A stretch of DNA of 64,000 nt from Phoenix dactylifera (lineage: Eukaryota > Streptophyta > Magnoliopsida > Arecales > Arecaceae). The notes under the pieces were generated by a model. That model was not told the DNA's origin. It was given only the letters and a program-made list of their open reading frames with translations, and made no database searches. A program made the position numbers and the translations under genes. Shown piece by piece: positions 13,301 to 23,809 of the stretch (its first letter is position 1; each line of letters starts with the position of its first letter). The DNA lies in contig NW_024067666.1 in the NCBI RefSeq assembly GCF_009389715.1, positions 4,443,001 to 4,507,000 on the forward strand, given 5' to 3'.

Positions 13301-13825
13301 CGATTAAAGAGGAACTCTTGCGGCATATCAATCGTACTTATTCTGGTTAATACCTGTCTAATTACATTGAATTGTCTTTGAACTTTTAACTTGGCAGATT
13401 CCAGTTCGTCCTTTCAGACACAATGAGTATGAGAGGTTTATAACAACTGCCTATCCATACTATGGGGCATCATTTTCCACTGTAAGTGTTCTTGTGAAAT
13501 ACATGCCCAACATGTTTTATAGAAAATTTTGGAAGTCCATAATACTACTGCATGATGAGCATTGCTGCAAAATCTGAATCACTTTCTAATTATGGCCAGT
13601 ATGGACAGTCTCTGAGATTTGATATACCAGATGAGGGACTTCAGTAGTCAGAACCCAAAAAAAAAAGTCCTTAACTATATCTTAAAGCATTGTCATCCTA
13701 GATGTTTTTAAAACCAATCATCAGTTTTAATTTGATGAAAATAGATCCCCTGAAAGGTTTTATTTTCCTCCTTGCAGATGGCTGCCTTCTTCATATTCTC
13801 CATTGTCTACCTCTATCACAAGTAG
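4355..13825 (+). CDS. OST48: Dolichyl-diphosphooligosaccharide--protein glycosyltransferase 48 kDa subunit (OST48/WBP1/DDOST)
   Basis: Non-catalytic subunit of the ER oligosaccharyltransferase complex, which transfers the dolichol-linked glycan to Asn-X-Ser/Thr of nascent proteins. Thirteen exons join in frame to 436 aa, the usual plant length: 4355-4625, 4711-4847, 4930-5055, 6759-6812, 6970-7083, 8086-8141, 8216-8257, 11183-11258, 11377-11448, 11542-11667, 11757-11861, 13398-13481, 13778-13825. An N-terminal signal peptide (about residues 1-24, hydrophobic [11 protein letters not shown]) precedes [16 protein letters not shown]. Family blocks follow: [58 protein letters not shown] and [13 protein letters not shown]. 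One C-terminal membrane segment (about 411-434, [12 protein letters not shown]) leaves a very short tail. All introns are GT-AG except intron 2, which uses a GC donor (GAG/GCAAGT). A GTG codon at 4343 is in frame, but the ATG at 4355 starts the signal peptide. Intron 7 is 2.9 kb. Confidence 0.96.
5056..6758. other. OST48 intron 3 with purine-rich tract
   Basis: A 1.7 kb intron. Positions about 5835-5970 are a nearly pure GA-rich tract with aaagaa, ggaagg and gagag repeats. Small ORFs inside (near 5311-5508 and 6089-6280) show no family resemblance and are treated as chance. Confidence 0.6.
10671..10939. mobile_element. Tourist-like MITE in OST48 intron 7 (269 bp)
   Basis: Terminal inverted repeats face each other: the left end reads GGGCATGTTTGGATATTCC, and the complement of the right end reads GGGCATGCTTGGATAATCC. 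Flanks are taa on the left and tga on the right, compatible with a decayed three-base TWA target duplication of the PIF/Harbinger (Tourist) type. No ORF is present, so this is a non-autonomous element. Superfamily assignment is tentative because the target duplication is imperfect. Confidence 0.65.
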
Positions 13826-15180
13826 ATTGGTATGAAATGGGAGGATAACTTATTTCGAGTAGAACATGTATGAGAGGTCTGCACTGAAGTTTTGTTTTTG
13901 GATTAGAAAGAAATTGTCTTTCTTCAACCTTACTCATTGTGACAATTCTAAAGCACTGGAAATTTTAGTCATTTTAGTCATATTACACCACTTATTATCC
14001 TTGTTAGTTCACCGGAAATTTGCTTTCAGTCGTTACCTACCTACTAAATATCATGGCAAAGCAGCAAAAGCAGAGCATTCTCCACATTAGTTTGCCAAAA
14101 ATCACCATCATTCACAAGGCTACCTTGAAGTCAATTAAGAAACTATTGGTCACGGTGGTTCAAACATCATCATGAAGGGTATTTTAGATTAGCTTGATTT
14201 ATCCTCAAGGTGGTTCATTTTCATGTTTGGTTGACACAAATAATCTGAGATTTGTGAATCAGAACCAAATTCATTCGGTAAACAGGTCAAAACTCAAATC
14301 CTTTGTTTCAAGTTGGGTTGTACATGAGGTGCACGACTAGCATGTTAAGCTGACTCGATACAGTTAAACCTGGCCGAACGTATTTAAATGGCCAATTATT
14401 TGATAATCCCCATTTTATTAACATTGTTTATATAACATTTTGTAGGTGTAAATTTACATGCGACTGCATAAAATTTTTATTGGGTGGTGCTCGGTTATAA
14501 TTTTCAGGTTGATATCATAGTCTTGTCAACCAACTAGCTTAGTTAAATTAGTCAATCAAAATTAAGCAGATCAAGTCGCTAAGCCGGAACCTAAAACATT
14601 TGATAAATATAAGTGGGATTGACAGGAGTTATGGTAATGTACCCCATTATTATCAATTCAAACTTGGTGGTGGATTTTTGAATGAGGGTGGCAGGTTAGG
14701 GCGAGTGCTGCCTGCCTTTTAACTGAGCCTTGCCTACATGAGCTCAATCAAGCTTTTATGTCGAGTATGCTTTAAGTTGAAATTAGGACAAGTAATTAGG
14801 ATTAAGAGACGGCGAAGGTGGAGAGAGCCAAATAGAGGACCAAGGAGGAGGATATCGGCACCAGCGGACCTCCCAGCATTGATGGATTGGGGACAAAATT
14901 AAAGATTATATAATTTCAAAATTCCTCATAATATATGATTGATACTTGCGTCTTATACGCAATGTGGCACAGAGATAATATCTGTGTGCACCTATAAACA
15001 TGCGGATTAATGCTTGCTTTTGCGCGCACCTCGACATCAGGCTGGGTACCGAGAAAAGGCAATACTTTATCATGAATGAATTCGTTACCATTCCACCCCG
15101 TCATGCAACAGACATCATTCAGATTAGCGTGTGAAACTATGGTCTAAAATCCACTTCACAATTCACTCCTATAGCAAATG
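13826..15180. other. OST48 3' flank, no gene seen
   Basis: The OST48 3' untranslated region probably occupies the first few hundred bases. Beyond that I see no coding signal; the short antisense ORFs near 14906-15104 have no recognisable motif. Confidence 0.5.
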
Positions 15181-15181
15181 T

Positions 15182-15183
<2 letters not shown>

Positions 15184-15249
<66 letters not shown>
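15184..15249. repeat. Compound microsatellite (TA)n(GA)n
   Basis: About 28 bp of TA dinucleotide repeat runs directly into about 38 bp of GA repeat. Confidence 0.95.
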
Positions 15250-15252
<3 letters not shown>

Positions 15253-15641
15253 CGTTGATAACACGAGACACACTATCTGTAACTAACATGCAGCCATAGA
15301 ACAGGTGTGCCACTAAATATTATAAGCAGAGTAACGAGGATAGCGTGCTCGATGACCATCGACAAAGAAAATGACCATCAGCAAGTCCAATCTCTTGGAG
15401 ATGCTAGAGAGATTGAATAGAGGAACAACTTTCTTCGTACATCTAGGACTTCTAATAGCCATAGATAGAAGAGAGGCCAGAATTTTTCTCTCGTGCTCAA
15501 ACTCTTGGTGGATATTTAGGGAGCAACAGTGGAGCCGACTGGGATACAAGTAATGTGATCAACCGCGCATCCTTTAGAATACTGCTTCTAGTTTTCTTCC
15601 GTACCTTAGGAAAATTCTCTATTCAGATGATTATGCTTCTA

Positions 15642-15666
15642 ATATATATATATATATATATATATA
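15642..15666. repeat. (AT)n microsatellite
   Basis: Uninterrupted AT dinucleotide run of about 25 bp. Confidence 0.9.
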
Positions 15667-15899
15667 ACTTGGAACTGAAATAAATACAAAACGGATGAAG
15701 TCCACAGCCAAGCAAAGTTATCAGCCCAAACCACATAAAGAACAAAATATTGCCTGACACGGAGATATCATACCTTCTGCTTCGTTCCAACTCCCATTAG
15801 AACGGACACAAAAACAAAATCTTTTCAATAGGGGATGTTCGCAAGTAATTTACGGATCCCATGACATTAACGAACAAATGATGTAAGCAAAACCCATAC

Positions 15900-17790
15900 A
15901 ACATTTTACCTCCGTCCAAAATTCTCAGTGGCGAACACCTGAGAAATACCTGCAGGATGATGCACCAACTTCAGGACCATATCTATATCTTTGCATTCAG
16001 CTACCACGTTTGAGTCCAGCCAAGACTAGTTTGCAATCAAGTCCACGGATAAAACAATGGCGCATGGCTTCTTCCTTCCATCAGCCACAAGTGTGGTGTG
16101 TACATAATGAAGTGGCAGGCCTTGCCTTGTTTAGGCCAGGAATGCCATTACATCCCCCACTTGTTGGCAATTTCAATTATATCCTCATATTCATGAGATG
16201 TTCTCTAGCAAAAAAATGCACAAATCACAAGCATTGGGCAGGTTGACTTAGTTTCAACATCTGCCATGATACAACCATGGACATAAACACTTCTTGATGA
16301 TCCCTACTTATTAAAGTGAGAGATAAATTTGGTTATATTAAACGCACCTAAAATAACCAAATTAATGATAGAAGACCTAAAATGAAGGTATATACTATAC
16401 ACACCTTTGAATATGATCAGCAACATATAAGATGCCTGCAAACCTAAGACCATTATTATGGATGTCTAGAGTATGTCCCAAAATAATACCAATAGAGTCA
16501 ATATGCTAGAATATAGTATTGCCACATAGATTAAAAATCTAGATTGTTGTTCATACGGGCAGATCAAGGAAAATGCAAGAATATAGCATTGCTATCTAAA
16601 AATCCATGCTGATGTTCATAGCTTCTGCAAGGAAATAACATTTGGAACAAAGCATAGCAGTGGAAATAGAAAAGGTATAACCAGAGAAAATAAAATATCT
16701 AACAAATAAAAGAAATACTCAATTGGTTTCCAACATCTAAAGCAACACAAAATCATTACTGAAATTCAGTAATCGTGAGAATCTGGTGACATGGTTTACA
16801 GGGAACATGGCAAAATAGATAGAGGGATACAAGTGTTTTTTCAAAAACAATAAGTAAAATGCTGGACATACTTCTAAATGAAAATGAAGCAACAAATATA
16901 ACAAACAATGACTTCCAGCAAAATTTTGTCTCGAATTTCTCTTTTCTCACTAGAGACAAAGGAAAAATGATGGTAATGTATGGCAAGTTACTAATGAAAC
17001 ACCTCCACAGAGAACAAGAAGGTGCTATCAGCGAAACCCCCATCATCACTTTTGGCCTTCCATGAATCAGAAAAACACTTGAGCAAATTTATCTGGGATT
17101 ATGAAGGCCCACTATTAGTTAACTGGAGGGGAGAAGACAAGAAAACAACATGAGAAAATACTACAACCAAAAAGTTATCTTTTACTTGCGCACAAGTCTA
17201 TCAAAAGTTTTAATTTGATAAGATCCAAAAACCAAACTAACCAACCAGATGTATATCAAAAAGTAATCCAACAACCGAAATGTAACAAAGTACTACTCTA
17301 ACAATTTATATATATAGATCGAAAAACTGCACCAAGAGACAATTTAGGCCTTAATTGCAAACTCCAACAAAACAATCGTCATCAAGCATCCCCAAACATA
17401 GAAGAAAAAAATAAAAATCCAAGAAACGCCTCAAGGATGGAGTTAAACGCCTCAAGGATGGAGTTCCCATCATCGCTTTCGGCCTTCTGGGTGTCGGATT
17501 AACACCCAGAGAGGTGATCCGGGATTGTAAAGGCCCTCCTTTACACATTGAATGGGAATTCCAGTAGAATTCCAGTAGCTAACGAAAAGAAGGAGAAGAG
17601 AAGAGAAAGATTGGAACGTAGGGTTTCGGAGCCGGACCTGCCGAACCAAGAGAAAACGGGGGCGCCGGCGAGAAAGGCCAGCCCCAAACCCTACTCCAAC
17701 CTCGCCCCCTTTAAAAAGCCAGCGAATGATAATAGCCACTCCCTGTTTTTTATAAATTACACCTCTCTCTCTCTCAGTGGGGTGGAAAAA
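15900..17790 (-). other. Possible minus-strand transcription unit of unknown product
   Basis: On the minus strand the segment about 17790-17550 looks like a plant transcript leader: a CTCTCTCT tract, a TTATAAAA-like box near 17750, AAACCCTACG near 17615 and a CT-rich stretch. Downstream, an 80-bp motif is duplicated (about 17464-17545 and 17037-17120) and a 21-bp unit (cgcctcaaggatggagtta) is repeated in tandem at about 17427-17466. ORFs here (145 aa from 17907, 97 aa from 17049) match no family I know and could be chance. It may be a long non-coding RNA or a gene with exons too short or diverged to recognise. Confidence 0.25.
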
Positions 17791-17909
17791 TAACGAAGAT
17801 TTGGTTGGACTGACAATCATATGGCCCGGTTCGCTCGCGTCATGGGCTACAAAATGAAATGGGCCTAACCCAGCGACCGCCCCCGAAATGGGCTTAGTCT
17901 GATCCATTT

Positions 17910-20160
17910 GATCTTTTACATGGTAATATAAATAATTTTTTTTTGCATGAATATCTTTCTAAATATTAAATTTTAAATAAATATTCTTCTAAAATTGATA
18001 TTTATATGTATACTCTCATAAAATATTTGTTTTGTTATTATGTCCTCTCTTTTTTTTTTTGCTAGGGTGATCTATATCGGCCTATATTATTTTCTTTATA
18101 TAAAGTATGTACACAAGTATATATAACCCCTGAGATGTACCATTATGATAAAACAGAAAATATAAAATCATTATTCTCTCTCTTTTTCTCTTCTTTTGCA
18201 AATATTTTAATATATTTGTAATATTATTCTATTGTATTTTGAGAATATATGGAACAAAAGGAGAAAAAATGATGCGCAAAAATAATAACAATATCCGCGA
18301 TGTTGGCATTAATAACAGAAGTTTTTTTTTTATGGAGACTCGTATAGAGTTCTCTGTTTATCATATAGATGTCAATATTAATAATGATAGGTTTTGCTTG
18401 ACCAGAATTAAATTGCTTAATTTATAATAAAAATTTGATTATTGAAGTCTTCCATTTATTATAATTTGTTACATTATTGTACTATATTTTATAAAAGAAA
18501 GAAAAAAATATATTCCAGGTGCGACAGTTTGACCTATGTTAGAGTATGTATCGATTTTTCTTAGTTATTTTATAAAGTATCTGAATGATGTAGGAACTCT
18601 GATCAAATGAAATATTGTATATTTTCTTTCTTCTAAGATAATTTGTTCTTTTTAACATTTGCAATTTTAGTGTGTTTAATCATTTGATATATCAAAAACA
18701 TAACAAAAACCATGGGATGGGCCCAACACGATGGCCCCAAACGCAAGAAGCCACCGAGGCATCCCCACGCCAATCAATTAGAACAAGCTTCGGAATTGCA
18801 AAGAAAAGGTCAGAATGCATATTTCTATATTTTTTTATTTTGTTTTTAGAAAGAAAAAAAGTCATTTTTTTTTTCATCTTGCACAATAACAAAGTAAACT
18901 AGATTACCTGCTGCTGTCTTACAAGATAGCCCTCCATCAGAAGCCCTCTTGATTTAATCAATATTATATTGATCAATCAGGGCAATCAAAGAGTAGGAAA
19001 AGATGATGAATTCTTGTGTCATTGTAACTACAATTTGCAATTATCATACAAGCTAGAGTGACTTCACATATGACTGTAAAAGAATTTGGCCTGTTCGTTT
19101 TAGGAAGAATAATTGGATTCTACAACATTAAGCCATATTTTTACGAAAAACGAATCCCCCGATGATCCTCTTTTTATTCTTAACCCTTGTAATTCAAGTT
19201 AAAAGATTAGAAAGTCTACGGGAATGTCTCTCAAAACTTTCTGACTTCGTGCAAAGATAAATATCAAAGATAAATAGATAGGAAGCTTGTCCATCAACCT
19301 TGGTTTATCTTCTTCATTTCGCATGATAAATGCTGAAAATTTAGTTTCAACTATTTCATCCAATTAAATACCAACCATCCTCCGACTACTGCCTTTTTGA
19401 TGCTTCCTTGATTCAGCAACATGGATGACAAAATTCGCAAGTCGGTGCGTGATGAAAAGTATAACTCCAAGCTTTCCATCTACTGATGGAAAATTATTTG
19501 TTCATGAATTGCTCCTTTCTTCTCGAGTCAATTTTGTCGGCACTTATTCTAAAATCTACTTCAGAATTAGTTGATGTCAAACCAGTAAAGATCCGGTGGC
19601 AAAAGAGGAGAAAATTTTTCCTTCTTCCTTTGGGTGCAAGGAAACTTTTTGAGTCCAAAGTGCAGGGTGTAGGCTAATTAATTGCCTCTTACCTTATGTG
19701 GGTGCAAGTGCCCACCTCCATGCAAGCATTGTTGGTTGAGGAGCACACATCATGCACCAAACGATAGCATTTTTGGTTAAAGGGAAGCAGATGGGCCAAT
19801 CCTTCCATTCGTCTCCAACAACCAACTCAAAATCAGAACAGGTAAGGAGATCCGGAAGGAGGAGAGTAGGCCAAGTATGCAACCAACAACATGCCAATAT
19901 CCACACAGGACCACCAAGCGCACAACCTCTTTCCTATTTCCTCACACCTTATTTTGTTTCCGAGCATTCTCCACCAAATTACTAATGCACTGTTAGAAGC
20001 ATGATATATCATATCGGTCCGAATCGAATGGTATGGTACGAAACATATCATACCGTGCTGATTCAATACTCATATCGATATTGTACTAGTATGACACCAG
20101 TATGAAATCAAGGTTAGAAGTTATCCGTACATGAAGCTCGTGTCAAGAGCCCCTTAGTCT
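17910..20160. other. AT-rich intergenic region, no gene seen
   Basis: No coding signal. Segment 19986-20110 carries ggtatggtacg / cataccgtgc style words that recur in different form near 57541-57740; this may be a dispersed repeat family. Confidence 0.5.
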
Positions 20161-20194
20161 TTGTGTGTGCGCGCGAGAGAGAGAGAGAGAGAGA
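20161..20194. repeat. Compound microsatellite (TG)n(CG)n(GA)n
   Basis: Reads ttgtgtgtgcgcgcgagaga followed by more GA units. Confidence 0.9.
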
Positions 20195-20920
20195 GTCTCC
20201 AAACATCAAGAGAGAAACCAGCTGCATTGAGAAGTCTAGCTTGGTTTAGTAATTTGACCCTAAAAATTGACTACTCGGGTATCAACCCGGTTAACCCTAG
20301 TTTAACGGCTACCGAATCAAGGCCTAAGCGCATTAGTAATTGAAATTGAGCTACCCACATACCAAGTACACCAATTGTTCCAACCTAGCATAAGATTGAC
20401 CTAAAAGTCACCTGCCGACTTCCGACAATCACCGAAAAGCCTGGTGTATTACATTTAGATACGGCCTCGACCATCTCTCTTTGGAAAATTCCCGACATAG
20501 GAGAGGTCAATTCAATGTCGACATATTATCTTATCAGATAAATTCAGATGCCTTCGTGATATTCCCAAATCTACAAAGAGGGTGCAGTCACCATCTGCCA
20601 GTCAAAACAGGAACGCTAAATTCCTTTCAACCAGCAATCTTCCCGCAATCACTTTCACGTTCTATAGTGACCTGAACTTCAGATCACTGGTTACACCCTC
20701 TCGCCTAAAAGCAAGGGGTCAGTGTTCCAAGCTTGATAATGGTGGTTATCCTACAAGAATTTTGGCCTTGGCAGAATTTTCGTAGAAGACAGAGACCTGG
20801 TCCCCAAGCAATAGACTCAGCTGCCCAGCCTTTAGATTATGGGATGGCTCCGGCTCTTCATTCTCATCGACAACAAAAAAAAAAATTGAAAAAAAAAATC
20901 ACCTACTGATCCGTAAATAA

Positions 20921-20924
<4 letters not shown>

Positions 20925-20979
<55 letters not shown>
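20925..20979. repeat. (TA)n microsatellite, about 55 bp
   Basis: Uninterrupted TA dinucleotide run, the longest simple repeat of this type in the window. Confidence 0.95.
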
Positions 20980-20983
<4 letters not shown>

Positions 20984-21149
20984 TATAAAGTTAGTATGTT
21001 TCTCCTTGAATGATCGTTGGGCATACTCACAACTAGTATATTTATGCTGAAATAATCATTTTTCTTGAGCATAGATTGGATTTGAAGCAGATATCATGTT
21101 TTCCATAGAATACATTAAAATCAAGTATATTATTGTTGGATATATAATA

Positions 21150-21430
21150 ATTATTATTATTTTTTGCTACAACTAATGAGAATACATTCAAAAAAAATCA
21201 AAATACAACAACTCTCTCTCTTCTCCGTCTCGGCTATAAACGAAGTCACCTAATCTGCAGCTTTACTGACCTCTCTGTATATATAAACTTGGCCTGGAAG
21301 ATAACATCTCCAACCACTATGGCCCAAATATCCCCAAGTAAAGAATAGCACCCATTCGCACCACCGATACCTCCTAGATCAAGCCAATCACCATGGCCGA
21401 ATCACCCTTTATAAAAAGAGAAATTAACAT
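21150..21430 (-). mobile_element. Decayed LINE RNase H / 3' end remnant
   Basis: On the minus strand the segment can be read as a broken version of the C-terminal RNase H region of plant L1-type LINEs: GDSAMVIGLI near 21410-21380, then frame breaks, then an IYREANSVADWVASYIA-like stretch (seen as YIQRGQ, SCRLGDFVYS). The same pattern occurs in the better preserved copy near 27.7-28.2 kb. Stops and frameshifts make it inactive. Confidence 0.45.
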
Positions 21431-21786
21431 AATTCTATAGTATTTGCGTGCCCCACCACCAAACTCTCTAATGCTAAAAGTTCAAATTATGGACCTATAT
21501 AGATGATTAAACATCAGGTTCCGACAACTCTATTGATTCCCATAATGCACATATACTTCATAACTTGATATCCATACCATGCGGCGCGCACATGATGACA
21601 TTAGACTCAAAACAGCTTTCTTCTTAAATAATAATACCTAACTTTGTTCCCTTCCATAGAATCCAGATCAGGGTCTAACTACGATCATGTGGCATGTGGC
21701 ACCAACAGTCATTTTCCCAATTAAAACCTAATTTAATTTCAACCGACCATGCATTCCAAGTACAAACCAAATGAAACCAAATAGCA

Positions 21787-22085
21787 GGATTGGGAACCAC
21801 AAAATTTAACCCCAGAGAGATTCCCCCAAATCTAACCACAGAAAGGAATTCCACCAAAGACAATTCAATCACTCTTCGAACAAATAAAATCACCACGACC
21901 ATGAAGCACGATCCTATGTTTCCTACGTTGACATCAATTCTTAATGGTAGGATTGGGAACCACAAAATCTAACCACAGAGAGGAATTCCTCTGAAGACAA
22001 CTCAAATAACTCTTGGAATAAATCAAATGACCATGACCATGAAGCACGATCCTATGTTTCCTATGTTGACATCAATTCTTATGGA
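21787..22085. repeat. Tandem duplication of about 140-160 bp
   Basis: Two direct copies. Both start ggattgggaaccacaaaat, contain accacagagaggaattcc-like text and end with gaagcacgatcctatgtttc and gttgacatcaattctta. The offset is 163 bp at the start and 138 bp at the end because copy one holds an extra internal partial repeat. Confidence 0.85.
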
Positions 22086-22089
22086 ATAA

Positions 22090-23760
22090 AAATCCAATGC
22101 TTACATAAAATTCGCACCTCAACAAACAAACAAAAAATTCACTGCACTGCCATTCCACCAACACACCCCACACAAATCATCACCCACCTACACGCCTAGA
22201 ATCCTCGCCGACCCACCATTTGATCCTTGACCCACAACCACAATTCACAGATAGATTAGCTGCTCCCAAATCCTGTGTCAAAATTGATGTCAAGACACCA
22301 TCCAAACAAGCACCGCTCCAGCCTCATATTCCCCATCACAGAGAAGTCCTGCTTGTAACCCAATCCTCAGGCAACTAGACAGCAGAATCTTGAACCACCA
22401 CACTTGGATACCCAATCCACACATCTGTCTTGAGGGTCAAGAAAACAGGCCATCAGGCCACCATATCCAACTAATTAAATAACCCATACACCCCTCATGT
22501 ACCAACTATTCAAAACTTCTGATTTCAAAAGCAGCTCAACACACAACCGTATCTACAGCATAAAACGCAATCAGAATGATTAAAAAATAGACACAAACTA
22601 CATCTAATTAACAATAAATTCATTAAAGTATTTTATTGCTTGCAGCTGCAAGCCTTCAAACAAGGGCATTTAGCTAAACAACACAACCAGTCCTACCAAA
22701 ACCTAGCCCAGTTCCCCATACAAGGTAGAGGCGATTCCATATAATTTTCCACTGGGAGCCAAAGTGCAAGTAGTTGGTGGGCTTCAGCCCTCCGGTCCTA
22801 CAACACCTGCGATCTCCAATAACCTAGAAAGAATCCCCCACATGAGAGCCTCGAAAAAAGTAGACAAGAATCTAATATGCCTCATCCCTCCCCCCCACTT
22901 GGGTCCAAATCTAAAGAACCGACCCTCCTCTCGTACTGCGATCCATCTCCCTCCCACGGATTCCCATGCCTGATTAAATTGCACGAATCAAAGGCAAGCA
23001 CGTCATAGCCCAAAAGACGGGGAAAATGAGGCGGCCGATACAAAGGCATATCAAGAAAGGAGGAGGAGCATCGATCACGGATCACGGATCACGGATCACG
23101 GACGGTGAGAGATGACATAAAAAAATATATATTTATATAATAGATGAAATAACAGCGATTGAGTTTTGAATCAATGTATACATGATAGATAAAACGTAAG
23201 TACCAAACTTTCCACCTGCCCAATATACAATAGAAATCCAAATAATTCATCCCTCCAAACTCCAAAGTGGGCCACGTCAGCCCGACTCAATATATTCCCC
23301 TTTTTTTTTTCTCCCACTCCCACCATGTCCTTCCCAAAAGTGGACCGGGTCAAAGGGAAAGCTCTCTCCTGTGCTTCTTCTTCAGTTACTTGGCACCAGT
23401 TAACTAAGATAGTTCTTCAAATATATGATATATAATTAACAAATAGATTGGTTAAACGGGACGGAAACTAAAAGAGTTACAATCCAGGGTAAACTGGAGT
23501 TTCTGAGAAGAGGAAGAAAGACCCCAAAAAAATGGAAATCAGTAAGGGAGATGTTTACCAGGGTGTGGCTTCAAACAAACCCGGAGTTCAAATTTCTCTC
23601 CGAGTTCACCTGTCCGAAACTCTTGAAGCAATAACAAATTTCTTCCAAAATTGAATCTTTTTTTGTTTGACTGAATTTTTAACCAACCACCGTCATCCCC
23701 CGCCTTGCTGCCAACAAAACCAAATTGGAAAATATGATTCGCAAGTAATCTATTAGTAGT
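22090..23760. other. Intergenic region with short CGGATCA repeat
   Basis: No protein gene recognised. At about 23070-23101 the heptamer cggatca is repeated four times in tandem. Positions about 22700-22980 are richer in C and give small ORFs on both strands without family resemblance. Confidence 0.45.
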
Positions 23761-23809
23761 GCTGTCGATCTTTTGAGGGGCTCGGTAAGGAGTTTCAGTT
23801 TTCGTTTAC

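Noticed and set aside
16756-17049. 97-aa ORF starting MMMGVSL
   Set aside because: No recognisable family, and it overlaps the duplicated motif; kept only as part of a possible unknown transcript.
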